A stretch of DNA of 64,000 nt from Bifidobacterium sp. ESL0745 (GCF_029433335.1 NZ_JAQTHX010000001.1:1-64000); one strand, 5' to 3'; shown: positions 37,401-45,700, numbered from the stretch's first letter. Numbers and translations: made by a program. Notes: a model not told the origin generated them from the sequence alone.

Positions 37401-37484
37401 GTCGCCGTGCTCACCATGATCGTTTATCGTCGTTATGCGGCTCAGAGCGAAACCGTGGCACATCACCGTAATCAAACCGAGTGA
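34404..37484 (+). CDS. BspA-like (DUF285) surface protein with Listeria-Bacteroides repeat and paired-Cys anchor
   Basis: A 1,026-residue protein with signal peptide MKRTTKIVGLLLGVAMLVGPVAANA. A Ser/Ala/Gln-rich linker precedes a domain from about residue 110 (GMWGDAPWELCDGTLTV). About ten DUF285/BspA-type repeats follow (for example LDISSFDTTNVTSMGYMFNECNSL), a leucine-rich-like solenoid seen in mycoplasmas and in commensal and oral bacteria. One InlB-B/Flg_new-type repeat lies near residues 700-740 (FNGWNTLADGSGTTYQPGD...LYAHW), then a Gly/Ser/Asn linker and an Ala/Pro stalk. The end has Cys-x23-Cys, then ADLWWVLL with a hydrophobic helix and YRRYAA, and no LPXTG. GTG start at 34404 follows AAAGGACAGG. 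An adhesion role is inferred; no partner is visible. Confidence 0.88.
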   Translation: MKRTTKIVGLLLGVAMLVGPVAANASQSAADAAGSATMSQNSSVASANGDDAAKVPRDSSSAAGDSQSGSDADKADTQAKGSNVQSEGASVQKSSSQGTSKSLPTLAQSPSAQGECGAGDAASGMWGDAPWELCDGTLTVSRGVITGWGSGAIGNSGGGSVANHPWDNNAVKSIVLQPGVLLNSDSGWAFASMPNLEHISGLDSVDVRYARSLWGLFRDDPKLQSVDFGSANLILNAQQLSYMFAGDTSLTGLDLSALKVSQNYGATVSADNMFLDCSNLHGVTGLNTMAPAGYGKINNLDSMFKGASSLQSLNLSGFDASAVSSTADMFNGDVALTTLNLDGFDTSNVNWMGRMFLNCQNLASIPIGHFNTRNVRDMTSMFDGCHKVENLDISSFDTTNVTSMGYMFNECNSLKKITGLNHFNTSAVNDMRMMFNDCFHLDRLDVSGFDTANVTTMQYMFRFNSDATNPNAITVLDVSNFNMARVANASAMFAQDRTLITLTMPASASPALTDASVMFFEDGKIEALDLRNLNTAGANTGSMFAGATALARLDLGPSTLIKPGSFNGTNPPLGDATSGEWVKVSANAGDKVHCADADDNLYQVKNAAWSSCVTNPTPGQQASHVLEAYASASHPGTYIWGQRATVRMKNVDPTQPAGDANMAVDHVYGMKIDNAFVYNASGNASTVNVSNFVDYTVPGAPDHDENSYIFNGWNTLADGSGTTYQPGDTITLNAGTTKLYAHWQKIAIPVSGGNGSGSGTSGTTPAQGGGSGSGNGGSGTSGSNGFGSNSGSDNGSNGSNGSNGSTGNGSNFSGSGSGNGNNADASNTAANSNNPNGSTITNGSGTTAVGNSQTVGMQAPALTPAAAPVASSVAPLALPVSFVVAAAPVVGAPAATVGTPTPAVTAALAARAATPLRATPTAPTVPADPMPNQDNGIPAPTAPHNRTKQCVNAAEQSAYTVSWLEPAASAAPLCGEPSSAPAHAQLSMADLWWVLLIMAVAVLTMIVYRRYAAQSETVAHHRNQTE

Positions 37485-37549
37485 TTTGGTACGGTTTTGA
37501 CCCCTGAAAATGGGAGCCAACCGATAGCTAAACGCTCAAATATATGCGA

Positions 37550-37593
37550 TGCCGTCGCCTATGCAGATATGTTTTTCTCTGCAGGTGGCGGCA
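37550..37593 (+). terminator. Hairpin terminator after the BspA-like gene
   Basis: TGCCGTCGCCTATGCAGA pairs with a complementary arm ending GGCGGCA, with two interruptions, around a T-rich loop. It lies about 65 bp after the stop codon. Confidence 0.6.
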
Positions 37594-37664
37594 TTCGTCA
37601 TCGCTGGGCATTTTTGCTTTGATTATGTGTTATCGATGTTGATGTTTTATGTTATTATGTAGCT

Positions 37665-37682
37665 ACCTACCGGTCGGTAACT
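37665..37682. promoter_or_regulatory. Possible TetR-type operator upstream of the GH3 gene
   Basis: ACCTACCGGTCGGTAAC is an imperfect palindrome centred on ACCGGT, about 115 bp before the glycosidase start and just after an AT-rich stretch with TATTAT. The shape resembles operators of TetR-family repressors. No regulator gene is adjacent. Confidence 0.4.
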
Positions 37683-37792
37683 AAGTGGTTATCCTGAAAC
37701 ACAGGAATGGCCGGGCCGGCAATAACTGAATCAACATAGGTGTAGCGCAACGCTCAGAGATGAGCCTTGTGGGAATACAGAAAGGTTGCACA

Positions 37793-40048
37793 ATGACCAA
37801 TCAGACAACACCGGTAACGAGCGCCAAAGATCTCAGTGTAGAAGAGCAGGCAGCTCTGACCAGCGGCACCAATCCGTGGAGCATCGGCACGGTGCCCGAA
37901 AAGGGACTGCCGAACTATACGATCACCGACGGCCCTCACGGACTGCGCAAGGCGCAGAATCTCGAAGGCATGGATGTCGAACAGGCCGTCCCCGCCACCT
38001 GCTTCCCCCCGGCTGCAGGCATGTCGTCGAGCTGGAACCCGGATCTGGTCAAGGAGACCGGCGAAGCCATGGGTGAGGAGTGCGTCCAGGAGCAGGTCGC
38101 CGTCATTCTCGGCCCCGGCATCAACATCAAGCGCAACCCGCTGGGCGGTCGCTGCTTCGAATTTTGGAGCGAGGATCCGTATCTGGCCGGGCATGAGGCC
38201 TGCGGCGAGGTCGAAGGCATCCAGTCCAAGGGCGTCGGTACGTCACTGAAGCATTTTGCGGCCAACAACCAGGAGACCGATCGTATGCGCGTGAGCGCCA
38301 ATATGTCGCAGCGCACCCTGCGTGAGATTTATCTTCCCGGCTTCGAACACATCGTCAAGACCGCCCAGCCTTGGACGATCATGTGCTCCTACAACAAGAT
38401 CAATGACGTCTATTCTTCACAGAACAAGTGGCTGCTGACCGATTTGCTGCGTGGTGAGTGGGGCTTCAAGGGCATCGTCATGTCCGATTGGGGTGCTGTG
38501 CACGACCGCGCCGCCGCCCTCAACGCCGGCCTCAACCTTGAGATGCCGCCGACCAGCACCGATGACAAGATCATCCACGCCGTTCGCGACGGTGAGATCA
38601 AGCCCGAGCAGCTTGAGAAGATGGCCCAAGGCATGATCGATCTGGTCAACAAGACCCGTCCGGCCATGGAAAAGGGCAAGGCCGGCTATCGTTACGACGT
38701 CGACGCGCATGATGATGTCGCGCGTCGCGCCGCCCGTGAGGCCATAGTTCTGTTGAAGAACGAGGATGGCCTGCTGCCGGTGAAGTCCGGCACCAAGCTA
38801 GCCGTCATCGGCGAATTCGCCCGCACCCCGCGTTATCAGGGCGCTGGTTCTTCGCTCATTAATCCGAACAAGCTCACCAGCTTCCTCGATGCGTTGAACG
38901 ATCGTGGCGTTAAGGCGGACTTCGCTCCCGGCTTCACGCTCGATGACGACGCGCAGGATCCTGCACTGACCAGCGAGGCCGTCAACACCGCCAAGGGCGC
39001 CGATACCGTGCTGCTCTTCCTCGGCCTGCCTGCCGAATACGAATCCGAAGGCTTCGACCGCACCTCGCTTGACATCCCTGCCAAGCAGGTTGAGCTCTTG
39101 AAGGCCGTTTCCGCGGCGAACAAGAACGTCGTGGTCATTCTCTCCAATGGCTCCGCGGTCTCCATGCCGTGGGCTGGCGATGCCAAGTCCATCCTCGAAG
39201 CATGGCTGCTGGGCCAGGCCGGTGGCGCCGCAACCGCCGATGTTGTCTTCGGTGATGCGAACCCGTCCGGCAAGCTCGCGCAGACCATCATCAACGATTT
39301 GGACGACGATCCGACCATGATGAACTGGCCAGGCGCGGAAGGCCAGGTCGACTATGGTGAGGGCGTCTATGTCGGCTATCGCTACTACGACACCTTCCAT
39401 AAGCCGGTCATGTATCCGTTCGGCTATGGTCTTTCGTACACCACCTTTGAAGTAACCGGAGCCAAGGCCGAGAAAACCGGCCCGCAGTCCGCTCGCGTCA
39501 CCGCGACCGTGAAGAACACGGGCAATGTGGCCGGCGCGGAGGTCGTGCAGTTCTATGTCGCCCCGCCGAAGGAATCCGTCGCGCGTCCTGTCCACGAGCT
39601 CAAGGGCTTCAAGAAGGTCTATCTGGAGCCTGGCGAGTCCGCCGAGGTTTCCGTTGATCTTGATTCCCGTGCGTTCGCCTATTGGTCTGAGCGTTTCGAA
39701 GGCTGGAAGGTCGAGGAGGGCGAATACAAGGTTGAGGTCGCCACATCGTCCCGCGATATTGCCGACACCGTTTCCGTCGATATTGACGACGACGGCAAGA
39801 CCGCCAAGCTCAACGAGTGGTCCACCCTCAGAGAATGGAAGGACGACCCGATCGGTGGCCCGATTGTCACCAGGGCCGTGGCTAAGCTCGACAAGCAGTT
39901 CGGACACAACATCATGCCCGACAGCTCGCTGAACGTGATGTTCCTCGACAGCTGTCCCGTCGGCGGTATGGCGATGATGCTCGGCGCCGATGTGGCCGAG
40001 GCGCTCTCTACTGAACTGCGGACCCAATATGCCGAAGTCACCAAGTGA
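37793..40048 (+). CDS. Glycoside hydrolase family 3 beta-glucosidase-like enzyme
   Basis: A 751-residue intracellular GH3 enzyme without a signal peptide. The first domain has TITDGPHGLRKA, GPGINIKRNPLGGRCFEFWSEDPYL, KHFAANNQE and the nucleophile motif GIVMSDWGAVHD with Asp232. The second domain has LLPVKSGTKLAVIGEFA and the GAGSS loop. A fibronectin-III-like end (VAGAEVVQFYVAPPK...RPVHELKGFKKVYLEPGE) completes the family layout. ATG at 37793 follows AGAAAGG; upstream in-frame codons lack such a site. It probably cleaves beta-linked gluco-oligosaccharides or plant glycosides taken up by the cell; exact specificity cannot be read from sequence. No transporter or regulator gene lies next to it. 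Confidence 0.92.
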   Translation: MTNQTTPVTSAKDLSVEEQAALTSGTNPWSIGTVPEKGLPNYTITDGPHGLRKAQNLEGMDVEQAVPATCFPPAAGMSSSWNPDLVKETGEAMGEECVQEQVAVILGPGINIKRNPLGGRCFEFWSEDPYLAGHEACGEVEGIQSKGVGTSLKHFAANNQETDRMRVSANMSQRTLREIYLPGFEHIVKTAQPWTIMCSYNKINDVYSSQNKWLLTDLLRGEWGFKGIVMSDWGAVHDRAAALNAGLNLEMPPTSTDDKIIHAVRDGEIKPEQLEKMAQGMIDLVNKTRPAMEKGKAGYRYDVDAHDDVARRAAREAIVLLKNEDGLLPVKSGTKLAVIGEFARTPRYQGAGSSLINPNKLTSFLDALNDRGVKADFAPGFTLDDDAQDPALTSEAVNTAKGADTVLLFLGLPAEYESEGFDRTSLDIPAKQVELLKAVSAANKNVVVILSNGSAVSMPWAGDAKSILEAWLLGQAGGAATADVVFGDANPSGKLAQTIINDLDDDPTMMNWPGAEGQVDYGEGVYVGYRYYDTFHKPVMYPFGYGLSYTTFEVTGAKAEKTGPQSARVTATVKNTGNVAGAEVVQFYVAPPKESVARPVHELKGFKKVYLEPGESAEVSVDLDSRAFAYWSERFEGWKVEEGEYKVEVATSSRDIADTVSVDIDDDGKTAKLNEWSTLREWKDDPIGGPIVTRAVAKLDKQFGHNIMPDSSLNVMFLDSCPVGGMAMMLGADVAEALSTELRTQYAEVTK

Positions 40049-40102
40049 CTTTCCGGTCCCCGCAATTCAACGGTTTACTGATTCACTGAATCGCTGAATG
40101 TG

Positions 40103-40152
40103 CAAACAGGGCGTGCCGTCCGTTATCTCTCGCGGGCGGCACGCCCTGTTTG
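40103..40152 (+). terminator. Strong hairpin terminator after the GH3 gene
   Basis: Perfect 20-bp arms (CAAACAGGGCGTGCCGTCCG at 40103-40122 and its near-exact complement at 40133-40152) with a 10-nt loop. Confidence 0.9.
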
Positions 40153-40353
40153 TAGGCTTTGTTGCTGGTTTTGTTTCGTCTTGTGGTCTTGTGTTCTTGC
40201 GTGTTTGTGTCTTGTGTGTCGGTGTTGTAGGTCAGCCTATTCCGATGGTTTCCGGCGGCTTGTGCAAATCGGATTTTGGGATTTGATGTGGGGCATGGTG
40301 CGTTTTGTGGATTTCGTGTTCTTTCGAAGCAGGGATACCTGCGCAACCGCAAT
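40153..40353. other. G/T-rich intergenic stretch
   Basis: The plus strand is dominated by G and T from 40153 to about 40330, with little A or C. No gene, hairpin or promoter was recognised. It leads into the 40-bp repeat array. Confidence 0.6.
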
Positions 40354-40491
40354 TGCGCGTAACCCTAAAATAGGGGCTTCTCACAATCGCGCACAACCTT
40401 AAAATAGGGACGCCCGTACTCGTAATCGCTCATAGCCTTGAAATGGAGACACCCCGTAATTTCAATTGATCACTACCTTGAGACGTGACCC
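40354..40491 (+). repeat. Degenerate 40-bp tandem repeat, about four units
   Basis: Units start near 40354, 40387, 40426 and 40466 (spacing 33, 39, 40 bp). They share a core like CGCxCAxAACCTTAAAATAGGG followed by an ACxCCCGTA-type segment and TCAAT. The last unit is partial. It lies about 85 bp before tRNA-Gly; no function known. Confidence 0.7.
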
Positions 40492-40576
40492 AAACCGGCA
40501 GGTGTCGCCAATTCCATGCTTCGTGTATACTGAAAATCGTTGTTTTGTGCGTCTTTCAAGTCGCATTAAACGGCAC

Positions 40577-40647
40577 GCGGATGTAGCTCAATGGTAGAGC
40601 CTCAGTCTTCCAAACTGATTACGCGGGTTCGATTCCCGTCATCCGCT
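40577..40647 (+). tRNA. tRNA-Gly (anticodon UCC)
   Basis: The full cloverleaf can be folded. The acceptor is GCGGATG with CATCCGC, the D arm has GCTCAATGGTAGAGC, the anticodon stem CAGT/ACTG surrounds CTTCCAA with anticodon TCC, and the T arm is GCGGGTTCGATTCCCGT. CCA is not encoded. The anticodon reads GGA and GGG glycine codons. Confidence 0.95.
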
Positions 40648-40799
40648 CCCATCGCGACGATGGACAGGTTCCAAACCTATTCTCGGTTATAGGTCTTCTT
40701 CTATTGTCGTTCGGTGTCATACGCGAAATGTAACGCGTCGTCTCGCTGGAAGCCCTGATGGAGGATGCGAAAGGTTCGTGGAATCAATGAGGTGTGGCC

Positions 40800-41534
40800 A
40801 TGACGGTTGAATCGAAGGATGCGAATCCTGAGTTCGCGGACGGCACATCGAATGATGCCCTTCTTCCCGACAAAACCAACGAGGCCGTCGAAATCGTCGA
40901 AGGCAAAGTCGAAAAGGTCAGTGTTTCCAAGCACCCTGAGGCTTCCATCCCGCAGACCGATCTTTCTTTGGCCGACATCAAACGCAGCCAATCGCGCCCA
41001 TTGCGCTGGGTGGTTTACCTGATTATTCTGCTGATCGCCATCATCGCCCCGTACTGGTTCGGACGCGTGCTCGCGGTGCAGCACACATCGCAGGTGATCA
41101 AGCTGCTGAGTCCCTTCGCACCGCAGGGAGTGTCGCTTGTCGCTTGGACGGTGACGGTGTTCGTACTGGCCACGTTCGCGCTTTCGTTTGTCGAAGCTCA
41201 TGCTTGGCTATGGCGTATCCTTTTCCTGCTGCTGCTTGGCTTTGATCAGCTGATCGCGGGTATATGCCTCCTCAAATTCCAGTTCTGGTATTCCACTTAT
41301 GTCGTGTACGGGTCGGCGTCGACGCTGCCAAACGCCGTCAACGTCGGCATCATCGCGGCACTGCTGGCGGCGGGCGTCTACGCGATTGTGTTTGTGGGCC
41401 TGCTCATCGGCATCAAGAAGGATTCCCCGCTGAACGTCCTGACGCGCAGCTGGGCCTCGTTCCTCATGTACTTCATCATCGAGGGCATCGCGCTGCTTAT
41501 CGTCCTTTTCAGCGGTATCCTCGCCGCCGTGTGA
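40800..41534 (+). CDS. Membrane protein of unknown function, five predicted helices
   Basis: A 244-residue protein. The N-terminal 60 residues are charged and acidic, followed by about five hydrophobic segments starting WVVYLIILLIAIIAPYWFG. A basic loop KKDSPLNVLTRSW precedes the last helix. ATG at 40800 sits behind GAGGTG, which is better placed than for the GTG at 40794. No signature was recognised. It lies alone between tRNA-Gly and rpsO. Confidence 0.8.
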   Translation: MTVESKDANPEFADGTSNDALLPDKTNEAVEIVEGKVEKVSVSKHPEASIPQTDLSLADIKRSQSRPLRWVVYLIILLIAIIAPYWFGRVLAVQHTSQVIKLLSPFAPQGVSLVAWTVTVFVLATFALSFVEAHAWLWRILFLLLLGFDQLIAGICLLKFQFWYSTYVVYGSASTLPNAVNVGIIAALLAAGVYAIVFVGLLIGIKKDSPLNVLTRSWASFLMYFIIEGIALLIVLFSGILAAV

Positions 41535-41563
41535 CCAGCGGCTATCCTGTCAGCCGCGATGAT

Positions 41564-41600
41564 ACGACGAAAAGCATGTAAATCCGTGCTTTTGGTCGCG
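41564..41600. repeat. Dispersed hairpin repeat, copy 1
   Basis: ACGACGAAAAGCA, a 10-nt spacer, then TGCTTTTGGTCGCG. It belongs to a family also found at 41614, 58992 and 59160, with a degenerate copy near 59038. Confidence 0.8.
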
Positions 41601-41613
41601 CCTCATTCATAAA

Positions 41614-41660
41614 CGCGACGAAAAGCACAAAAATGGGCCTAAAACCGTGCTTTTGGTCGC
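41614..41660. repeat. Dispersed hairpin repeat, copy 2
   Basis: CGCGACGAAAAGCAC and GTGCTTTTGGTCGC flank an 18-nt spacer. Copies 1 and 2 lie 14 bp apart in the same orientation. Confidence 0.8.
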
Positions 41661-41877
41661 ATGTTCAATTCAAGTGGCATTGGCGCGGGGTACTGGCGAC
41701 TGTCTAACGGCAGTCCGTCGATAGCCGGCTCATGGTTTGATGGTGGTTCTGCGACAACGGAATTGCGTTCATCCGTACCTATTCGTATACTTGAAACTTG
41801 GCGTGTATTCGCCCGCGGATAGAGAGCGCTTCGGCATAATGCCGGCGGCACCGCGCAGCAACTATAAGGAGGATGCC

Positions 41878-42147
41878 GTGGCACTTACGGCTGAAGAAAA
41901 GCACGAGATCGTAACCAAGTATGCGACGCACGAAGGCGACACGGGGTCTCCTGAGGTTCAGGTTGCGCTGCTGAGCAAGCGTATCTCCGATCTGACCGAG
42001 CACCTGAAGACCCATCAGCACGATCACCACTCTCGTCGTGGTTTGCTGCTGATGGTCGGCGATCGTCGTCGTCTTCTCGATTATCTGAAGAAGGTCGACA
42101 TCAACCGTTACCGCTCCTTGGTCGAGCGTCTTGGTCTTCGTCGATAG
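41878..42147 (+). CDS. rpsO: 30S ribosomal protein S15
   Basis: The 89-residue S15 protein, full length for the family. It has the conserved [53 protein letters not shown] core that binds 16S rRNA, and the end [15 protein letters not shown] at 41878 follows AAGGAGG. S15 is a primary binder in small-subunit assembly. Its position before pnp is the classic bacterial order; a terminator separates the two here. Confidence 0.97.
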   Translation: MALTAEEKHEIVTKYATHEGDTGSPEVQVALLSKRISDLTEHLKTHQHDHHSRRGLLLMVGDRRRLLDYLKKVDINRYRSLVERLGLRR

Positions 42148-42156
42148 CTGTTTTAT

Positions 42157-42183
42157 GCCCGGGCTTCGTGCTCGGGCTTTTTC
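42157..42183 (+). terminator. rpsO terminator
   Basis: GCCCGGGC and GCTCGGGC flank TTCGT, followed by TTTTT: a compact intrinsic terminator 9 bp after the stop. Confidence 0.92.
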
Positions 42184-42462
42184 AGAGGTTTGATTGGACA
42201 TAGGCGGTAGCAAACGTCTAATAATGTTCGCGCGTGAAGAAAAACCGACGGCCCTAAGGTGAGGGTCGATAATTGAAATATCTGGATATGTGTTCCGGCT
42301 CGATAGCCGCCAATGCTGCTTCAGACTGAGAAGTGAAAGTCAACGTGCCGTCCACCAGCGTTGGTGAGGCCAGGTAAGCCTTACAAAAAATACAGAGGTC
42401 GGACGTTGACAAAGCATTTTGCAGTATGTTGGAAAATAGGAAATTAAACAAAGGAGGAACCC
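42184..42462. other. Leader region of pnp
   Basis: No gene seen. AAAGGAGG at about 42450-42457 is the ribosome-binding site for the TTG start of pnp. The rest may be a structured leader but no stable hairpin stands out. Confidence 0.6.
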
Positions 42463-45222
42463 TTGGAGGGTCCCGAAATCAAGGCCGTAGAGGCCGTTAT
42501 TGACAATGGTTCATTTGGTAAACGTACGTTGCGATTCGAAACGGGTCGCCTTGCGCAGCAGGCCGACGGCGCTGTAGCCGCCTACCTCGATGACGATTCG
42601 ATGGTCCTTTCAACCACCACCGCTGGCAGCAGCCCGAAGGAAAACTATGATTTCTTCCCGCTCACCGTCGACGTGGAAGAGAAGATGTACGCCGCGGGCA
42701 AGATCCCGGGCTCGTTCTTCCGTCGTGAAGGCCGTCCTTCGAACGACGCCATTCTGGCCTGCCGCATCATCGACCGTCCGCTGCGCCCGCTCTTCCCACA
42801 CACGCTGCGCAACGAGGTCCAGGTCGTCGAGACCGTCCTCGCCTGCAACCCGGACGATGCCTACGACATGATCGCTTTGAACGCCGCATCCGCGTCCACC
42901 ATGATCTCCGGTCTGCCTTTCGAAGGTCCGGTCTCCGGTGTGCGTCTGGCGTTGGTCGACGGCCAGTGGGTCGCCTTCCCGCGTTGGAGCGAGCGTGACC
43001 GCGCGGTCTTCGAGATCGTTGTGGCCGGCCGCGTCGTCGAAAACGGTGACGTCGCCATCGCCATGATCGAGGCCGGTGCCGGCAAGAACGCCTGGAATTT
43101 GATCTACGACGAGGGCCAGCAGAAGCCGGACGAGGAAGTCGTCGCCGGTGGCCTCGAGGCTGCCAAGCCGTTCATCAAGGTCATCTGCGAGGCTCAGAAC
43201 GAGCTCAAGGAGAAGGCCGGCAAGACCAACGACAAGGAATTCCAGCTCTTCCCGGAGTATACCGACAACCTGTACAAGCGCATTGACGAGATCGCCCACA
43301 ACGACCTCAACGATGCCCTGTCCATCGCCGCCAAGCTGCCGCGCCAGGAGCGCATCCACGAGATCAAGGAAGACGTCCGCGCCAAGCTCGCCGACGAATT
43401 CACCGACATGGATGACGCCGAGAAGGAAAAGGAACTCGGCAACGCCTTCAAGGAACTGCAGCGCCAGATCGTGCGTCGCCGCGTCCTGACGGAGGACTTC
43501 CGTATCGACGGCCGCGGCCTGCGCGACATCCGCACGCTTTCCGCCGAGGTCGGCATCGTACCGCGCGTGCACGGCTCTGCGCTCTTCCAGCGCGGCGAAA
43601 CCCAGATCCTGGGTGTCACCACGCTCAACATGTTGAAGATGGAGCAGACGCTCGATTCCATCTCCGGCCCGCAAACCAAGCGCTACATGCACAATTACGA
43701 GATGCCGCCGTATTCCACCGGTGAGACCGGCCGCGTCGGTTCCCCGAAGCGCCGCGAGGTCGGCCATGGTGCGCTCGCCGAAAAGGCGCTCGTGCCGGTG
43801 CTCCCCAGCAAGGAAGACTTCCCGTACGCCATCCGTCAGGTCTCCGAGGCCATCGGTTCCAACGGCTCGACTTCCATGGGCTCCGTCTGCGCCTCCACGC
43901 TTTCGCTGCTCGACGCGGGCGTTCCGCTGAAGGCTCCGGTCGCGGGCATCGCGATGGGCCTCATCTCCGGTGACGTCGACGGCAAGCACATCTACAAGAC
44001 CCTGACCGACATCCTGGGCGCTGAAGACGCGTTCGGCGACATGGACTTCAAGGTCGCCGGCACTTCCGAATTTATCACCGCGCTCCAGCTCGACACCAAG
44101 CTCGACGGCATCCCCGCCGACGTTCTGGCCGCCGCCCTGCAGCAGGCGAAGGAAGCCCGCACCACGATCCTCGAGGTCATCAACGAGTGCATCGACGCCC
44201 CGGCCGAGATGAGCCCGTATGCCCCGCGCATCATCACCACTTCCGTTCCTGTCGACAAGATCGGCGAGATCATCGGGCCCAAGGGCAAGATGATCAACCA
44301 GATCCAGGAGGAGACCGGCGCCGACGTCAGCGTCGAGGATGACGGCACCATCTACATCGCTTCCGAAGGCGGCGACGGCGCGGAAAAGGCCAAGGCCACC
44401 ATCGACGCCATCGCGCACCCGCACGTTCCCGCTGTCGGCGAGAACTTCAACGGCAAGGTCGTCAAGACCACGAGCTTCGGCGCGTTCGTCAACCTCACCC
44501 CAGGCACCGACGGCTTGCTGCACATCTCGCAGATCCGCAACCTGACCAACGGTGAACGTATCGACGCCGTCGAAGACGTCCTCAAGGAAGGCGACACTGT
44601 CGAGGTGACCGTCCAGGGCGTCGATGACCGTGGCAAGATTTCGCTGGCCATCCCCGGCTTCGAGGATCAGGAATCCGGCCCGCGTGGCGGTGGGCGTGGC
44701 CCGCGTCGCGACCGTGACGATCGCGGTGGGCGCGGCTATCGCGGTCACGGGCGTGACCGTGAGGACCATGACGATCGTCGCCGTTCTGATCGTGATGATC
44801 GTGATGACCGTCGCCCCAGCCGCGGCCGTGAGGACCGTGAAGATCGCGTTGAAGATGATTTTGAGGATCGTCCGCGTCGCCGTCGTGAGGATCGCGACGA
44901 CGATCGTCGCCGTTCCGATCGTGATGACCGTGATGACCGTCGTTCCGGCCGTAGCCGTGAGGACCATGACGATGCCGATGATCGCGTTGAGGATGATTTT
45001 GAGGATCGTCCGCGTCGCCGTCGTGAGGATCGCGACGATTACCGTCGCTCCGACCGTCACGAGGGACGCCGTGGTGGCGGCTACCGTGGTGGCCGTCGCA
45101 ACGACCGCAACCCGCGCTACGCGACCGACGATCACTATGACGAATATCGTGAGGGCCGCGAAGAGCGCAGCGAGCGTCCGCGCCGCCGTGTCCGCCGCGA
45201 CTTCGATCCGTTCGAGGACTGA
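42463..45222 (+). CDS. pnp: Polynucleotide phosphorylase with a long Arg/Asp-rich tail
   Basis: A 919-residue exoribonuclease and polymerase. Two RNase PH domains are visible: the first with [27 protein letters not shown], the second with [17 protein letters not shown] and [19 protein letters not shown] domain ([23 protein letters not shown], about residues 600-630) and an S1 domain ([28 protein letters not shown], about 663-690) follow. From about residue 740 an extra 180 residues consist of Arg, Asp, Gly and Glu, including a 46-residue unit repeated almost exactly ([12 protein letters not shown]...). Such tails probably bind RNA or partner proteins. TTG start at 42463 follows AAAGGAGG. It degrades mRNA 3' to 5' with phosphate. 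Confidence 0.96.
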   Translation: MEGPEIKAVEAVIDNGSFGKRTLRFETGRLAQQADGAVAAYLDDDSMVLSTTTAGSSPKENYDFFPLTVDVEEKMYAAGKIPGSFFRREGRPSNDAILACRIIDRPLRPLFPHTLRNEVQVVETVLACNPDDAYDMIALNAASASTMISGLPFEGPVSGVRLALVDGQWVAFPRWSERDRAVFEIVVAGRVVENGDVAIAMIEAGAGKNAWNLIYDEGQQKPDEEVVAGGLEAAKPFIKVICEAQNELKEKAGKTNDKEFQLFPEYTDNLYKRIDEIAHNDLNDALSIAAKLPRQERIHEIKEDVRAKLADEFTDMDDAEKEKELGNAFKELQRQIVRRRVLTEDFRIDGRGLRDIRTLSAEVGIVPRVHGSALFQRGETQILGVTTLNMLKMEQTLDSISGPQTKRYMHNYEMPPYSTGETGRVGSPKRREVGHGALAEKALVPVLPSKEDFPYAIRQVSEAIGSNGSTSMGSVCASTLSLLDAGVPLKAPVAGIAMGLISGDVDGKHIYKTLTDILGAEDAFGDMDFKVAGTSEFITALQLDTKLDGIPADVLAAALQQAKEARTTILEVINECIDAPAEMSPYAPRIITTSVPVDKIGEIIGPKGKMINQIQEETGADVSVEDDGTIYIASEGGDGAEKAKATIDAIAHPHVPAVGENFNGKVVKTTSFGAFVNLTPGTDGLLHISQIRNLTNGERIDAVEDVLKEGDTVEVTVQGVDDRGKISLAIPGFEDQESGPRGGGRGPRRDRDDRGGRGYRGHGRDREDHDDRRRSDRDDRDDRRPSRGREDREDRVEDDFEDRPRRRREDRDDDRRRSDRDDRDDRRSGRSREDHDDADDRVEDDFEDRPRRRREDRDDYRRSDRHEGRRGGGYRGGRRNDRNPRYATDDHYDEYREGREERSERPRRRVRRDFDPFED
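44854..45060 (+). repeat. In-frame 138-bp duplication inside the pnp tail
   Basis: The segment starting GATGATTTTGAGGATCGTCC at 44854 recurs at 44992, exactly 46 codons later, and stays closely similar for about 70 bp. Both copies encode the [17 protein letters not shown] unit of the tail. Confidence 0.85.
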
Positions 45223-45305
45223 TTGACTAACTGGCTGATGGCTGACGGCTGACCGGTCGTTTCGATCGACTAATCAGCCAATCGACTGATCGCTAGATAA
45301 CTGAT

Positions 45306-45348
45306 AACTGGTCTGCAACCCGCTTCGTTTGGTTGCAGGCCAGTTTTG
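45306..45348 (+). terminator. pnp terminator
   Basis: AACTGGTCTGCAACC pairs with GGTTGCAGGCCAGTT, with a 10-nt loop and TT after it. Between the pnp stop and this hairpin are short TGACTGATTGGC-like echoes without clear function. Confidence 0.8.
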
Positions 45349-45408
45349 TTCATCCGGTGTTGTTTATTGTTGGTTTACAGATTTCATTGACTGGCTTTGC
45401 ATCTTGGT

Positions 45409-45700
45409 GGTTTGGTGTGAGAGAAGGTTTGTTTAGGGATTCGTATTGGCCGGTTTGTCTTTTGATTGCTTTGGTGCGAGGAACCGCTTATTTCGAGGTT
45501 CGTATTGACTATTTTTGGTTTTCTGTCGGTTTCGTATCGGGAATGATCCATTGAGAGTGTCATATCAATCGGTTTTCGACATTCTGTTGGTTTTGTGTCA
45601 AAGACTGTTTATTTGGAGGTTTTGCTTACCGATTTTGGCTTTTGCTTGGTTTGACACCTGGAGCCGTTCATTTTATTTATCGAAGCTTATTAGTACTTAT
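45409..45700 (+). repeat. Degenerate 60-bp tandem array, five units, non-coding
   Basis: Units begin with GGTTT or GCTTT at about 45409, 45468, 45528, 45589 and 45649 (spacing 59-61 bp). Each has a GTTTATTTxGAGGT-like middle followed by a CGATTTTGGTTTTCTG-like end. The sequence is T/G-rich on the plus strand. Frames within it do not look like a protein. It fills the space between pnp and the tad locus. Confidence 0.7.

Larger units (their letters stand above)
41535..41877. other. Intergenic region before rpsO with two hairpin repeats
   Basis: It contains two copies of a dispersed hairpin (listed separately) that may also act as terminators for the membrane protein gene. From 41680 on it should carry the rpsO promoter and leader; a long in-frame extension upstream of rpsO (from 41737) is not coding-like. 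No S15-type autoregulatory structure was identified by eye. Confidence 0.6.

Noticed and set aside
40354..40491. Possible CRISPR array in the 40-bp repeats
   Set aside because: The units are contiguous and degenerate, with no conserved repeat separated by unique spacers, and no cas genes are present.
42610..45135. An 841-codon minus-strand frame opposite pnp
   Set aside because: The plus strand encodes a complete polynucleotide phosphorylase. The minus-strand translation is low-complexity and has no family match.
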